From positions 26,549,876 through 26,613,875 of the forward strand of contig NC_045142.1 of NCBI RefSeq assembly GCF_008831285.2: a stretch of 64,000 nt of DNA, written 5' to 3'. Below the pieces are notes generated by a model. That model was given only the letters and a program-made list of their open reading frames with translations, was not told the origin of the DNA and ran no database searches. Numbering within the stretch: position 1 is the first letter of the stretch; each line of letters opens with the position of its first letter. Origin of the DNA: Nymphaea colorata (Eukaryota > Streptophyta > Magnoliopsida > Nymphaeales > Nymphaeaceae). A program made the translations under genes and the position numbers. Below, piece by piece: positions 1-9,533 of this stretch.

Positions 1-310
1 CTTTCTTGATTCTGCGGCCTGACAATTTTCTTCCAGGTTTTTTCTGTTTGATTTTTCGGGTTCTCGCACCTGAACCATCCGAATCTTCCGAACCGCTGAA
101 ATCACGATCTTCCTCCTCATTCTCCGCCTCCTCCTCGCCGTCATCGCCAGCATCGCTGCAGTCTTCACAATCATCTTCATCGTAATCCTCGTCCTCCTCG
201 TCATCTTCCTCCTCCTCCTCGTCCACGACGAAATCCTCATCGGAATCGTCGGAGCTCTCGCCCCTCCGCCTTTTCCTCCCTCCTTTAAGCGAATTCTTCC
301 CCCGACTCAT
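1..310 (-). CDS. 5' end of a gene for a highly acidic, probably nuclear protein (partial)
   Basis: The minus strand reads open from an ATG at 310-308 to the window edge, giving 103 codons with no stop. The protein starts with a basic patch (KGGRKRRRG), then a long Glu/Asp-rich tract at about residues 20-80 (SSDDSDEDFVVDEEEEE and related runs), then a second basic stretch rich in Lys/Arg (RKIKQKKPGRK). A basic-acidic-basic layout like this is common at the N-terminus of plant chromatin and nucleolar proteins, for example some PHD-finger proteins. No catalytic or zinc-binding domain is visible in the part present, so the family cannot be named. The codons use GAG and GAT repeatedly, which could mimic low-complexity DNA, but the lack of stops, the clean start and the flanking 5' UTR-like sequence support a real first exon. 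The rest of the gene lies to the left of the window. Confidence 0.7.
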   Translation of the reverse strand, partial: MSRGKNSLKGGRKRRRGESSDDSDEDFVVDEEEEEDDEEDEDYDEDDCEDCSDAGDDGEEEAENEEEDRDFSGSEDSDGSGARTRKIKQKKPGRKLSGRRIKK

Positions 311-1587
311 CCCCAGCCCAAGAGATCTCCCCCCACGATCAGATACCTGAAGAAGGACAAGATCCCAACCCTATTTGGAAGCAATTCCACAGCGCAAGGT
401 CGAGGGAGAGAGATAAAGAGAGAGGGAGAAGGCGGGTGAGCAATCCACGAATCTGCCAGTAAGAACGAAAAGAATTTGTAGCTCCTGTACCTTCGCAATT
501 ACCATAATGTCCTCATCCTTTCATTACCTTACGGGGCGAGGCAGCCGTTAATAAGTTTGAATGGCCGCCTTTTCCAAAATGTGGGTCGGATGAGATCCAA
601 AAAGTGTTGATCCGTACCCGACCGTAATACTGCGAGGTATATTTAAAATGGCAGAAATAATAGGAAAGAAAAAGTAAAATGGAAAAAATCCATTTTTGGT
701 GGCTACAAAGAAAAGAAAATTCACGCGACATGTTATAGTGAAAATTTATCTTATTTTTTATCTTTTAATATAACAAAAAATAGGAAAAAAAAAAGTCAAA
801 GATTGAGATTGACATTGAGAGGGTCTATCATCTAAATAATTAGCACCTACGAATTTTTATGATACATTTATTTATAATTCGTAAATAATAAATCTGACGA
901 TCTTTAGTTTTGGGCGTCAAAAAACAAAAACAAGAAAAAAAAAATCTTTTTTAAAGTTTCGAATTAGATGAGGTGATTTCCGGGTCTGGATACACAGCTA
1001 TCCAACACGGATCCCATGCGTCAACGACATGACGAAGGGCATAGTTGCAATATCTTTGACATCCGTCGGCTTTCATGTAAGAGGCGAGGGAACGAGGCGT
1101 GCTGACGCAGCGAAGCACCAGGGTCTTGCCTGAGCCTTACGCGTGGGACCTCGTCCCGAGCCACTCGGCTGTGTTTGACCGGTTCGGCGAGTTGACTTGA
1201 CCCAAACCGAGTCCGAGCGACCGCCCGCGGAAAACAGGAAGACGGCCGCAACCTTCCTGTCAAAGGGTCGGGTCGCCCGCCGTAAGACCGAACCGGGATT
1301 CTTGCTGACTGATACTTGGATCGGGTCTGGATCCCTAAAAATTCCTGCACGTGGGTCTGGATCTTGAAATAGCAAGCTCGTGCTGTTGTTATCAGCCCTT
1401 AAATTGCATAATCAATGGTGTTTCTATAAGTTCTCAGCCTTAATACAAGATTATCTGGCATTCGGATCAGAATTTATTGGGCACAGATCCCTCCAACTCA
1501 GCTCATTTTGATTTCGGTAACTCCGGGTCTGGATTCCTGCCTGAAATTAGTAACCCCCACGTGAATATCTCATGTTATGGTGGTGCC

Positions 1588-1647
1588 CTATTTGCATCCT
1601 AATCCAAACTCGAGCCACTATTTGCATCCTAATCCAAACTCGAGCAC
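1588..1647. repeat. 30-bp tandem duplication
   Basis: A unit containing TTTGCATCCTAATCCAAACT is present twice in a row, with starts 30 bp apart (1591 and 1621). The two copies are identical over the core, so the duplication is recent. Confidence 0.85.
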
Positions 1648-2610
1648 ATTCCAAGTCCAAATCCAATTGCTAACCGACCCGTAAAGATGTATCAACGTGG
1701 TGCCCGTAGCGGATGACTGCACTCGCAAAGTGTGTGTCCATAACCGATTCCGATTCGGATATAATCCATTTCTTCTTCTTCTTCTTCTTTTTTCGGCAAT
1801 CAATTTGTCCGAACTAGTGAAATGAAGATTGGATCTCCCCTTGAATGAATTATATCCGAATCGGGGATGGCATTATCAGTTCCAGGTATGAATATTTTAT
1901 CGATTCAGATTCTCAATCATCCGGTATATGATCAATTACCTACGTTTTGTTTTAGGTATATTACGAAATAAATAGCTCAATCGTGATCGTCATGTCAAAT
2001 TCTTTACTTTTTTTTTTAAAAGATGAATAACCAAGACAAGGGTCTGGTGTGTGTGTATATCATAAAAACTTGGACGAATCGATCACACTAGATCGGATTT
2101 TGAGGAAAAAGGCTAAAAACCCGATAAAGAAAGGGAAAAAAAAAATATTGTATTCTTAAGTCACATATTTATCATGTTCCCATTTCTAAATACAACAATC
2201 AAATGCTAAAAAGGAATCACACCATGTTTTTTAGAATAAGAACTTGTAGTTGTCAAACTTATCAATGTGCATTTAAAAAATATAATGTTCTTCTTACCAA
2301 GCAAGGTTGTTTGGCAGTGAATTTACCCAGTTTTTAAGACATATTGATGATAGAACAGTTTGTCACTATTCTCTTTCCCAAATGGCTCTGAATCATCTTA
2401 AAAAAATTTATTATATAAATGTGTCTTTGGCTTTTTTTTTTTATTTAAATACAAAAAATTACATCACGTACATATTTTATTTTTGTTTGTTTTTCTAAGT
2501 CAAGTTTATATATATATATATATCCCACAATTGAACTTTTGTGAAAGAAAGGAGCTGGCTCATGTCATTGACTAGTTATGGAAAAATGGACCCCTAAAAC
2601 TTACGCATGA

Positions 2611-2696
2611 TCAAACTCGATCGTCGAGCTCAAACTTGAACTTGACCTAAATGCTCAAACTCGACTGTCGAGCTCAAATTTGAACTCGACCTAAAA
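2611..2696. repeat. 44-bp imperfect tandem repeat, ACTCGA/GAGCTC-rich
   Basis: Two adjacent units begin TCAAACTCGA at 2611 and 2655 and share the GTCGAGCTCAAA core. This clan of ACTCGA-rich sequence is common in degraded plant transposon ends. A related ACTCGACTCG run occurs at about 12250-12340. Confidence 0.7.
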
Positions 2697-3185
2697 GCAG
2701 AGCTACATGTGGGTTCGTGTGGGCAACTGCTTAGACAGCTCCACAAAATCTATATATTTACTTACATAATGGTTAGCCCCAAGTATTCTGTTTCATTTAT
2801 ATGTTAGCACCCCTCATTTGTTACTTATTTATATATACTGCCCCTCAATAATTTTGTTACGTATATGAGGTCTCTAAATTTCCTGAATTAAAGGTTTATG
2901 GTTCCACCACTGCTTGCTAGAGCTTACCTTGTGTGAACTTTACTTGACTCAGCTGACACAGCTTCCGCTCGGTTCAGCTTACTTTGAGTTAATTAGCAAA
3001 GACAACTATTAAAAAAAAAGGTTGTCTCAATGTGTCCTTTGGTAGTAAGTATATTTTGTAAATCTTTTATGAAATTGATGTAAAGATTAAGTTAGATTCG
3101 TAGTTTTAGTGTTCGACCAATCTATCTCAATCTTTAAGCTTCTTTTGATGGCATGGTAAATTTATCAATCTATCTCAATCCTTAA

Positions 3186-3389
3186 GCTTCCTTTGATGGC
3201 ATGGTAAAATTTTGAATGATAAATTTACCATGAAAAAAACTCGATAACTTTTTTACAGGGTAAAATTACTTTGATCCATCTAATTCGGTAAGGTAATTTT
3301 TCTTGTGTTTGATTTGAAAATGAAAAGCCGTATAAAAACAACAAGTTTCTCTCGATGGACAATAAAATCATTGTACATCAAAGGAGACC
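3186..3389. mobile_element. Tourist/Harbinger-like MITE, copy A
   Basis: The 204-bp element starts GCTTCCTTTGATGGCATGG, and the reverse complement of its right end reads GGTCTCCTTTGATGTACA, so it has imperfect terminal inverted repeats. It is flanked by TTAA on both sides, compatible with the 3-bp TAA/TTA target choice of PIF/Harbinger elements. It matches the element at 36037-36250 internally, including the shared AAAATGAAAAGCCGTA block. A second partial copy of its left end lies immediately upstream at about 3134-3171, as a tandem duplication of the terminus. There is no coding capacity. Confidence 0.7.
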
Positions 3390-3929
3390 TTAAGATAAAT
3401 TTACTAAACATTCACATAATGTGACCCATTTTCTAGTGTTGTTTGCGATAACGATGTGGAAGACCTAGTAGATTTCAGATTGGTTGCGCTTCCAATATTT
3501 GGATTTTGGGGAAGGGAACCCCAAATGATCCAGATCCTCTTGTCAAAAGGCTTTGTTGAAAAGAGTTTCATATGGATTTGGGTCTATAAAGTAGGGTTCA
3601 ATCCGGACCCGCGGTTTGACTCTTGCAACTAAGACTCCAACACGTGACCCAGTAGTAGAAGCGGGTGCGCATTCATCTATCAACTTGGGTCCAAACCCAC
3701 TGACGCATGAGATGACGAGATTTATCATCGGCTGGGATGGACCTTTACCGGTTGGTGCGTGTTAGGATTTAAGTAAAATAAAAGGTTCACATTGAAACTC
3801 CACGCCCCCTCTTTGACTTTTATATATAATTATAATATATAGCACAAGCCTATGTCTTCAGCATTAGGCAAGTTATTTGGGTAGGCTTAACCAGGCCCAC
3901 CCTCAACCCAGCCCTTGAGCAGTCCTAGA
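3390..3929. other. Intergenic, nothing recognised
   Basis: This is AT-rich sequence with a few GC-richer patches. A 61-codon frame on the minus strand at 3543-3728 has no family features and is treated as chance. Confidence 0.5.
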
Positions 3930-4135
3930 TACGAACTCGCTTCTTAAGGGAAGGGGGGCGGGGCACCTAGGGCATGGCCCCGCTCCACCCCAATTAATTG
4001 AAAAAAAAATATATTGAAAAAATTTAGAAATTTTAGTTGTGTAACGTATTTTTTTAGATTCGAGTTCAGTTTGGCTCTACTCAAATTCGAGGTTCGACTG
4101 TTTGCCTGCACCCTCAATTGTTGGGAATTCATGTT
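3930..4135. repeat. Dispersed repeat, partner of 40930-41092
   Basis: Aligning this block with 40930-41092 by eye shows a shared order of motifs: a GC-rich GGGGGGC start, AATTGAAAAAAAAATAYATTG, a poly-T/GAATTCGA-like centre, CAGTTTGGC(T/C)CTAC, then a GCCTGC/GCCCGCCCC end and TTGTTGGG. The GC-rich ends around an AT-rich middle resemble a non-autonomous hAT-like element with a CAGGGGCGG-type terminus. The exact ends are not resolved. Confidence 0.55.
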
Positions 4136-4778
4136 TGGCATTTATTGAATTGCTGACAAAATGACAGCTTATTTGTTGTTACTTGTTGTATTTGTTATTT
4201 TGTAAATAATTTTTGTCTTATAGAGGACATGCTATATCAAACGAAAGGGACGTCAAGATTATACAAAAAGAAAAATATGAATATGACCCAAAGGTGCATC
4301 TATCTCAATCTTTGGGTTATATTCATAAAATAATTATATGATTAACTGATCTGTTGATTTTGGATCAAGTGGATCCTTTTAAGGAGATGTAATTGAACCT
4401 CATGTACTAAATTGCCAGAAACCACACTTTGTTCTTATTGTTCCCCATTTCAAAAAAGGCTGACGGCAATAGTCACACAAGCCGGTAGTGAAGCCACACA
4501 TAGCATGGACAATTGCTCATACCAACCTCTTAAAATTTCTTTATTTTTAAATTGGTATATTCGCATATTTGCTTATTTCTATATATTAAGCTCCTAAAAG
4601 AATGAGAGTTTTTTAGTTAGAGCACCTCAACCCAAAATTTATGGCTTCCAGCACAAGCTGTTTTAGATTATTTATTGACCATCCTTTTAGCTGATTTATT
4701 AAGGTTTGGGTGTTTATACTCTTTCCTATATAAAAGGGAGACATTGATATGCAAATAATGCATAATGGAAGGCCTACC

Positions 4779-5023
4779 TAGACTTGGCATCGGGTCGGGC
4801 CACCAGTGGGTACCTAGTACCCAGCTCGGGCCCAGGCCTGGACCTCTGCCCAATCGGGTCGGCCTGGGTCAGCCCGACGGGGGCTTGATTTGGCCCAATA
4901 ACTTTTAACTAATATTTTTATTATTAAAATATATTTTATATTCAAAATATTTTATTTTATATTTTAAAAAATAATTTTTTATTATAAGCGGACCGGACCG
5001 AACCGACTTGATGCCCAAATCTA
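4779..5023. mobile_element. hAT-like MITE with 8-bp target duplication
   Basis: The 245-bp element starts TAGACTTGGCATCGGGTCGG, and the reverse complement of its right end is TAGATTTGGGCATCAAGTCGG, a clear terminal inverted repeat. The 8 bp on the left (GGCCTACC, 4771-4778) and right (CGCCTACC, 5024-5031) match at 7 of 8 positions, the size expected for hAT insertions. The ends are GC-rich and the middle is almost pure A/T. There is no ORF, so it must have been mobilised in trans. Confidence 0.8.
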
Positions 5024-5159
5024 CGCCTACCCCAAGACACTACAAAGCAGCCTTAAACCTGGGATTTGAGAATATGTTATATGAGTAGAAAGGGGGTCTT
5101 TAGTTTTCACTTGGGATTAGCCTTCGCTCACCCAAAATGAATTCAAGTGAGAACGGGAG

Positions 5160-7018
5160 AAGTTGAAGTAAAAAACTTGCTTGGGGGTTAGGCCCCCTAC
5201 TTTTATTCTAACAAAATGGTTATATACATGGGAAGGTCCGAAAGGACCTTAGCGATAAGTACAAAGGATCGACCCAACCCTTCACCCAACAAAAAAGAAG
5301 ACAACCAAACCTACAAGCTATGCATATACATTTTCAAGTCAGCAAAATAATCATGTGTAGCATTGGCGTGATCCATGATCAGCCGTCCTATGTCAACTGT
5401 CGCAGCACCCTGCTCCACAAAAATTCTCCTCTGTAATTGGTCAAGATACATATTCCAGCTAGTAAGTGGTCTTCTACCTTCCAACCTTTGTCGCGTTTTC
5501 TTGACCCAATCTTTAATAGAGGAGACAATAATATAGTCACCTCCATAATCCTTGTGGAATCTGTTCCAAGACTTCCATTTCACCTTCATGAATGCTACCA
5601 CGAACATTGATAATCACCACATAACCCATCTGGCCATTGTCCGCATAGCTAAGACCAGCTATTTTCGGGCCATGCCTAGTAGACGCTCTAACAATGTTGA
5701 TTAACATGCCATTTCTATTAGAGACAATGGAGTCCACACTATCAAGACCCGTCTCCATCCAAATTCTCAGCTTGAGTTCAATTTCAGCAGGCCACTTAAC
5801 AGAGGAAAAGCTGTCCAAACAACTCCTCCAAACATCTTTTTTGAACCTACTAACATGGGGTTGAAGGTTGTCATGCAGACATCTATTTCTGAGTCACCAC
5901 AAATTTCAGCAAACAATTAAAAAGGTCATCCTCCAACACCGACGTCGCCACTTTCCTGTTATCTTAGCTTGAATCCATCTCTTGAACGCGTCTGCAATAT
6001 CACCTCGGGGATAATTGACTCTATCGAACTTAGCGGCAATGTACTTCCAAACTTCCTTTGCTATTTTATAGTTCATTAAGACATGAGCATTTGTCTCCTC
6101 AGCACAATAACAAAAAAAACAATGGTTAGCAAATTGAACCCGAGTCTTCTGAATCCTATCAAGAGTGGGCAATCTGCCTTCGCAAGCGATGTAAGAATAT
6201 CAGCAGCTCTTGGCTGGGGCGTAGCTAGCCCAGATCTTCCTCCTCCACGACTCTTTAACACCCTGAATACGACATTTGTTGATAATCTCACCTGCCTTGA
6301 AGCTCGCCTTACCATCATCACTCCAAACTAGACTATCCTCAGCATCTCTAATCCTGATGTTAGTTGAAGACACACCAAGGTGCGCAGCCATGGCAAGGGT
6401 CGAACTCTCTTGGTTAGCACAAGTTACTTGACGAATACTGATATTAAGCTCATTGCTCAGCAGCACATATCCATTCCCATCAACCCTATTGATTAGAACT
6501 TGCCCCGACTAACGATCCTTCTAGAATCTGACTTGTTATACATTCCCAATTTTCTACTCAACTTTGTTTTGAAGCCAACTCCAACCCCAACTCCAACCCC
6601 AACGCAGTCCTTTCCAGCCCCAACTTGGATTAGGGGATCTCTTGAGTGTCCATAGACTGTGAGAGCTCAAATATTTCTCCTTGAAGATGTTAGCCCAGGG
6701 GTCTTTATTGGTCAGCAACCGACAACATCTGCTGACTAGCATCGCTCTGTTGACATCCTCCAACCTTTTTATACCTACTCCTCCTTCATCTAAGGGCAAA
6801 CACAACCGCTCCCACTTGACTAGATTCATGTGTCTAGACCCTTCTTCCTCATTCCACAAGAATTTGATACAAGCTTGTTCGATTCTCTTTAAAACGACCT
6901 TAGGCAATCTAATATGGTAGATGCATATTTCATATATATTGGGTGTTTCGAGGGCCTTGAATTTTATATTTTTGCGGTGCTTTTTTTTTTTTTGGAAAAA
7001 TGTTTCTTGGAGAAACAA
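5160..7018 (-). mobile_element. Degenerate, 5'-truncated LINE (non-LTR retrotransposon)
   Basis: Minus-strand frames carry the hallmarks of a plant LINE ORF2 C-terminal half. At about 6930-6600 there is the post-catalytic reverse transcriptase thumb region (FLWNEEEGSRHMNLVKWERL, then GGVGIKRLEDVNRAML). At about 6466-6200 and 6172-5906 there is the zf-RVT region (LVWSDDGKASFK; then LDRIQK, CFFCYCAEETNAHVL). At about 5818-5311 there is a poorly preserved RNase H-like segment. The reading frame is broken several times and the RT catalytic core upstream is absent, so the copy is 5'-truncated and dead. The block from about 5310 down to 5160 is probably the 3' UTR and contains a 7-bp stem hairpin. 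No clear poly(A) tail or target duplication was found, so the left limit is approximate. Confidence 0.85.
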
Positions 7019-7366
7019 GTCGGACCTAAAAAGTGGGGACTAAAATTTTGAGAAAACAATAAAAATTGCATTGTGAAATGGTAAAAGATTTCAAGTTTCA
7101 TTTATTTGTTTGATTAGTGAGAATACTGTTGTGCAGAAAATACATTAAAGAAAAAATGTTTCCGGCTATCAAACACACTCAAAATGCAAGTCGGACTTAA
7201 AAATTTAAAAGCGGGGGCTAAAATTTTGAGAAAACAAGAAAATTTGCATTGTGATTCTGTGAAATGGTAAAATTTTTCAAGTTTCATTTATTTGTTTGAT
7301 TAGTGAGAATAATTTTGTGCAGAAAATACATTAAGAAAAATGTTTCCAGCTATCAAACACACTCAA
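7019..7366. repeat. 171-bp imperfect tandem duplication
   Basis: Two units begin GTCGGACYTAAAAA at 7019 and 7190. Both contain GGCTAAAATTTTGAGAAAAC, a TTCATTTATTTGTTTGATTA block and AAATGTTTCC(G/A)GCTATCAA. The second copy carries small insertions. A partial third copy of the AAATGTTTC end overlaps the LINE boundary at about 6998. There is no coding content, and the source element is not identified. Confidence 0.8.
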
Positions 7367-7576
7367 GATGGCTCATGTTGCAAACATGGCTGACATTTTC
7401 AAATACAGGAAACCATTTTGCTCCATATAGGCGTATAAATGAGCATCGAATCGTATTTATGTAACTCTTTTGTTACCATTTTCTATGAGTAGTTAGCTTT
7501 TAATCAGTAGCTCTTATATTTACGGTATGTAGTCAAAGTATTAAACCAAAAGATTGAAAATCAGTGGACCTGCCAT

Positions 7577-7756
7577 CAGGAGTGGAGCCAAGGGGATCCT
7601 AGCCCGCCCTCAAATTTTTTTTTTAAAATTACATGTAAATTTTAAAAAATTTCATTTATCCTATATAAAAATTTTGAGAAATGATATTTCAACTCCTGTT
7701 AAACTTTAAAAACTTTAATTCGGCCCTTCTCATGAAAATTTCTGGCTCCGCCCCTC
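7577..7756. mobile_element. hAT-like MITE with GGAGCCA termini (copy a)
   Basis: The left end reads CAGGAGTGGAGCCAAGG, and the reverse complement of the right end reads GAGGGGCGGAGCCAGAAAT. TGCCAT flanks both sides (7571-7576 and 7757-7762) as a partial target duplication. The interior shares the ATATAAAAATTTTGAGAAATG / GATATTTCAA block with the copy at 26569-26745. There is no coding capacity. The terminal motif is the same as at the end of the hAT transposase remnant at 58746. Confidence 0.7.
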
Positions 7757-8113
7757 TGCCATTGACCTTCCAGTTCATGAAAGGAAGGGACAAGACCTTG
7801 TGAAATTATTGAAACATGATTAACCACAAACAACACAATGAAGTTCCGTAGTTAATGGAAAGCATGGCTTGACAACACATTAAGGATTAAGGAGGTGTTT
7901 GATAAATATGATAATGTAGCCAATTAAATAACTTCTCCCATGTTACACTGACCACTTTAAGCCAGCACAAAGAGGACACACTATTTTTTTTTTAATAGTT
8001 CAAAGGGCCCACTAAAAGCTCTGTGCTATAGCTATAATGAACTCACTACCCGGAATAGAGCCGAATCCCTCCTACCACCTTCTTCTTTTTTCTCCTTTTT
8101 GCCTTGGCCTAGA
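7757..8113. other. Intergenic, nothing recognised
   Basis: AT-rich sequence without a coding frame, tRNA-like fold or terminal repeat that I can support. Confidence 0.5.
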
Positions 8114-8566
8114 TAGGGATGTAAATATCTCCGATTTGAATAGGATATCTGACCCATCCGATCCTAAAAAATCAGATATGAAAAGAAAATTTAATACCCA
8201 ATTAAGAAATCGGATCGGATTTGGATTTAATAAATGACGTCCAATCGGATTCAGATTCTGATATACGTAAATATCTGATTGGGTTCAGATACAGATTCAG
8301 ATTGGATTCATTTTTAGACAAATATCTTGTATCTAATGTTATTAAATTTTGAAAATTGGTAAAATCCGGTTCAATATTTGGATTCAGATTCGGAAGTAAA
8401 TATAAAAGTCAGATTCTGATCGAATTCGGATTGTAAAATCGGATTTCAGATATGACTTTTCTTTATTCAAATTTGAATCTGAATTTAAATCTAAATATAT
8501 GAATATCCAAAAAAACAGATATGATTAAGGATATATCCGATTCGAATCCGATTGCTGACATCCCTA
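8114..8566. mobile_element. hAT-like non-autonomous element with TAGGGATG ends
   Basis: The 453-bp block starts TAGGGATGTAAATATC and its right end reverse-complements to TAGGGATGTCAGCAATC. TAGGGATG is the same terminal octamer as in maize Ac-type hAT elements (established knowledge). The interior is a degenerate series of GATTCAGATT/ATCCGAATC-like motifs typical of subterminal transposase-binding repeats. The flanking octamers GGCCTAGA and GCCCTATG match at only 5 of 8 positions, so the insertion is old or the ends are off by a base. Confidence 0.7.
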
Positions 8567-9143
8567 GCCCTATGGTATGGGGCCAATGAAAAATTGACTT
8601 GACATTCAAAAGATAAACTTCCACCGCTAGAAAATTTTGGCTAAAGGGTATTATGAATAAGATTTTAAATTTTAAGAGACCCCAACATGTAAATAGGATA
8701 AATTGTTAAGAAATATCAGTATAAAAATCAAAAAGTTTTGGGGTTCGTGTGTGAAATTACCGATATGTAGCCCACACATCCGCAGAAAAAACATTAATAT
8801 CCATATAAATCAAACCGACAACAAGAGACTTCACCTACACCAGCCCATAATAAGCCAAGTCTTACACATTTGATAAAAAACCGAATGGGTAAATGTGATC
8901 TAAACGATGCATTTACAAGGGATAGTTTAATTTTGAATCACCAAAAGCCAATCTACTTTGAGTACTTTCTTGAAACAATTAAAAGCATCATTGATAGTTT
9001 AATTGATAAGTCATACTTCTCTTTAAAGAAGAGAGTAGAGTTTGTACCACACTTTCTGGTCCATCCATCATTGCCAATTCTGAACACCACAAAACCACTT
9101 ATTCGCGATGCCAAAAGTGAGTATATGTGGCCCTTGGTGCATG

Positions 9144-9292
<149 letters not shown>

Positions 9293-9474
9293 GAAAAGGA
9301 GAGATTTGAAATCAGCATGCTACCATGTAGCCACATGACTGTAGTTTAAAACTGTCATAAAATATGCATTTGTCATAAAATATGCATTTGTGACAGCCAA
9401 ATGCTTGGCCATGATCATTAGCGAGACAAAATAAAATAAGATCATTTGACCATAAAGGTAGCCGATTGATTTCA

Positions 9475-9506
<32 letters not shown>

Positions 9507-9533
9507 TTATTTATTTATTTATTTATTAGTGGG
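9475..9533. repeat. Compound (TA)n-(TTTA)n microsatellite
   Basis: A TA run of about 27 bp passes directly into a TTTA tetranucleotide run and ends in TTAGTGGG. Confidence 0.95.

Larger units (their letters stand above)
311..3185. other. Intergenic: 5' flank of the left-edge gene and repeat debris
   Basis: No credible gene is seen. The first few hundred bases should hold the 5' UTR and promoter of the left-edge gene. A GC-richer patch at about 1060-1370 stands out from the AT-rich background but has no coherent coding frame. The remainder holds short tandem duplications, listed separately, and poly-A/T runs. Confidence 0.6.
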
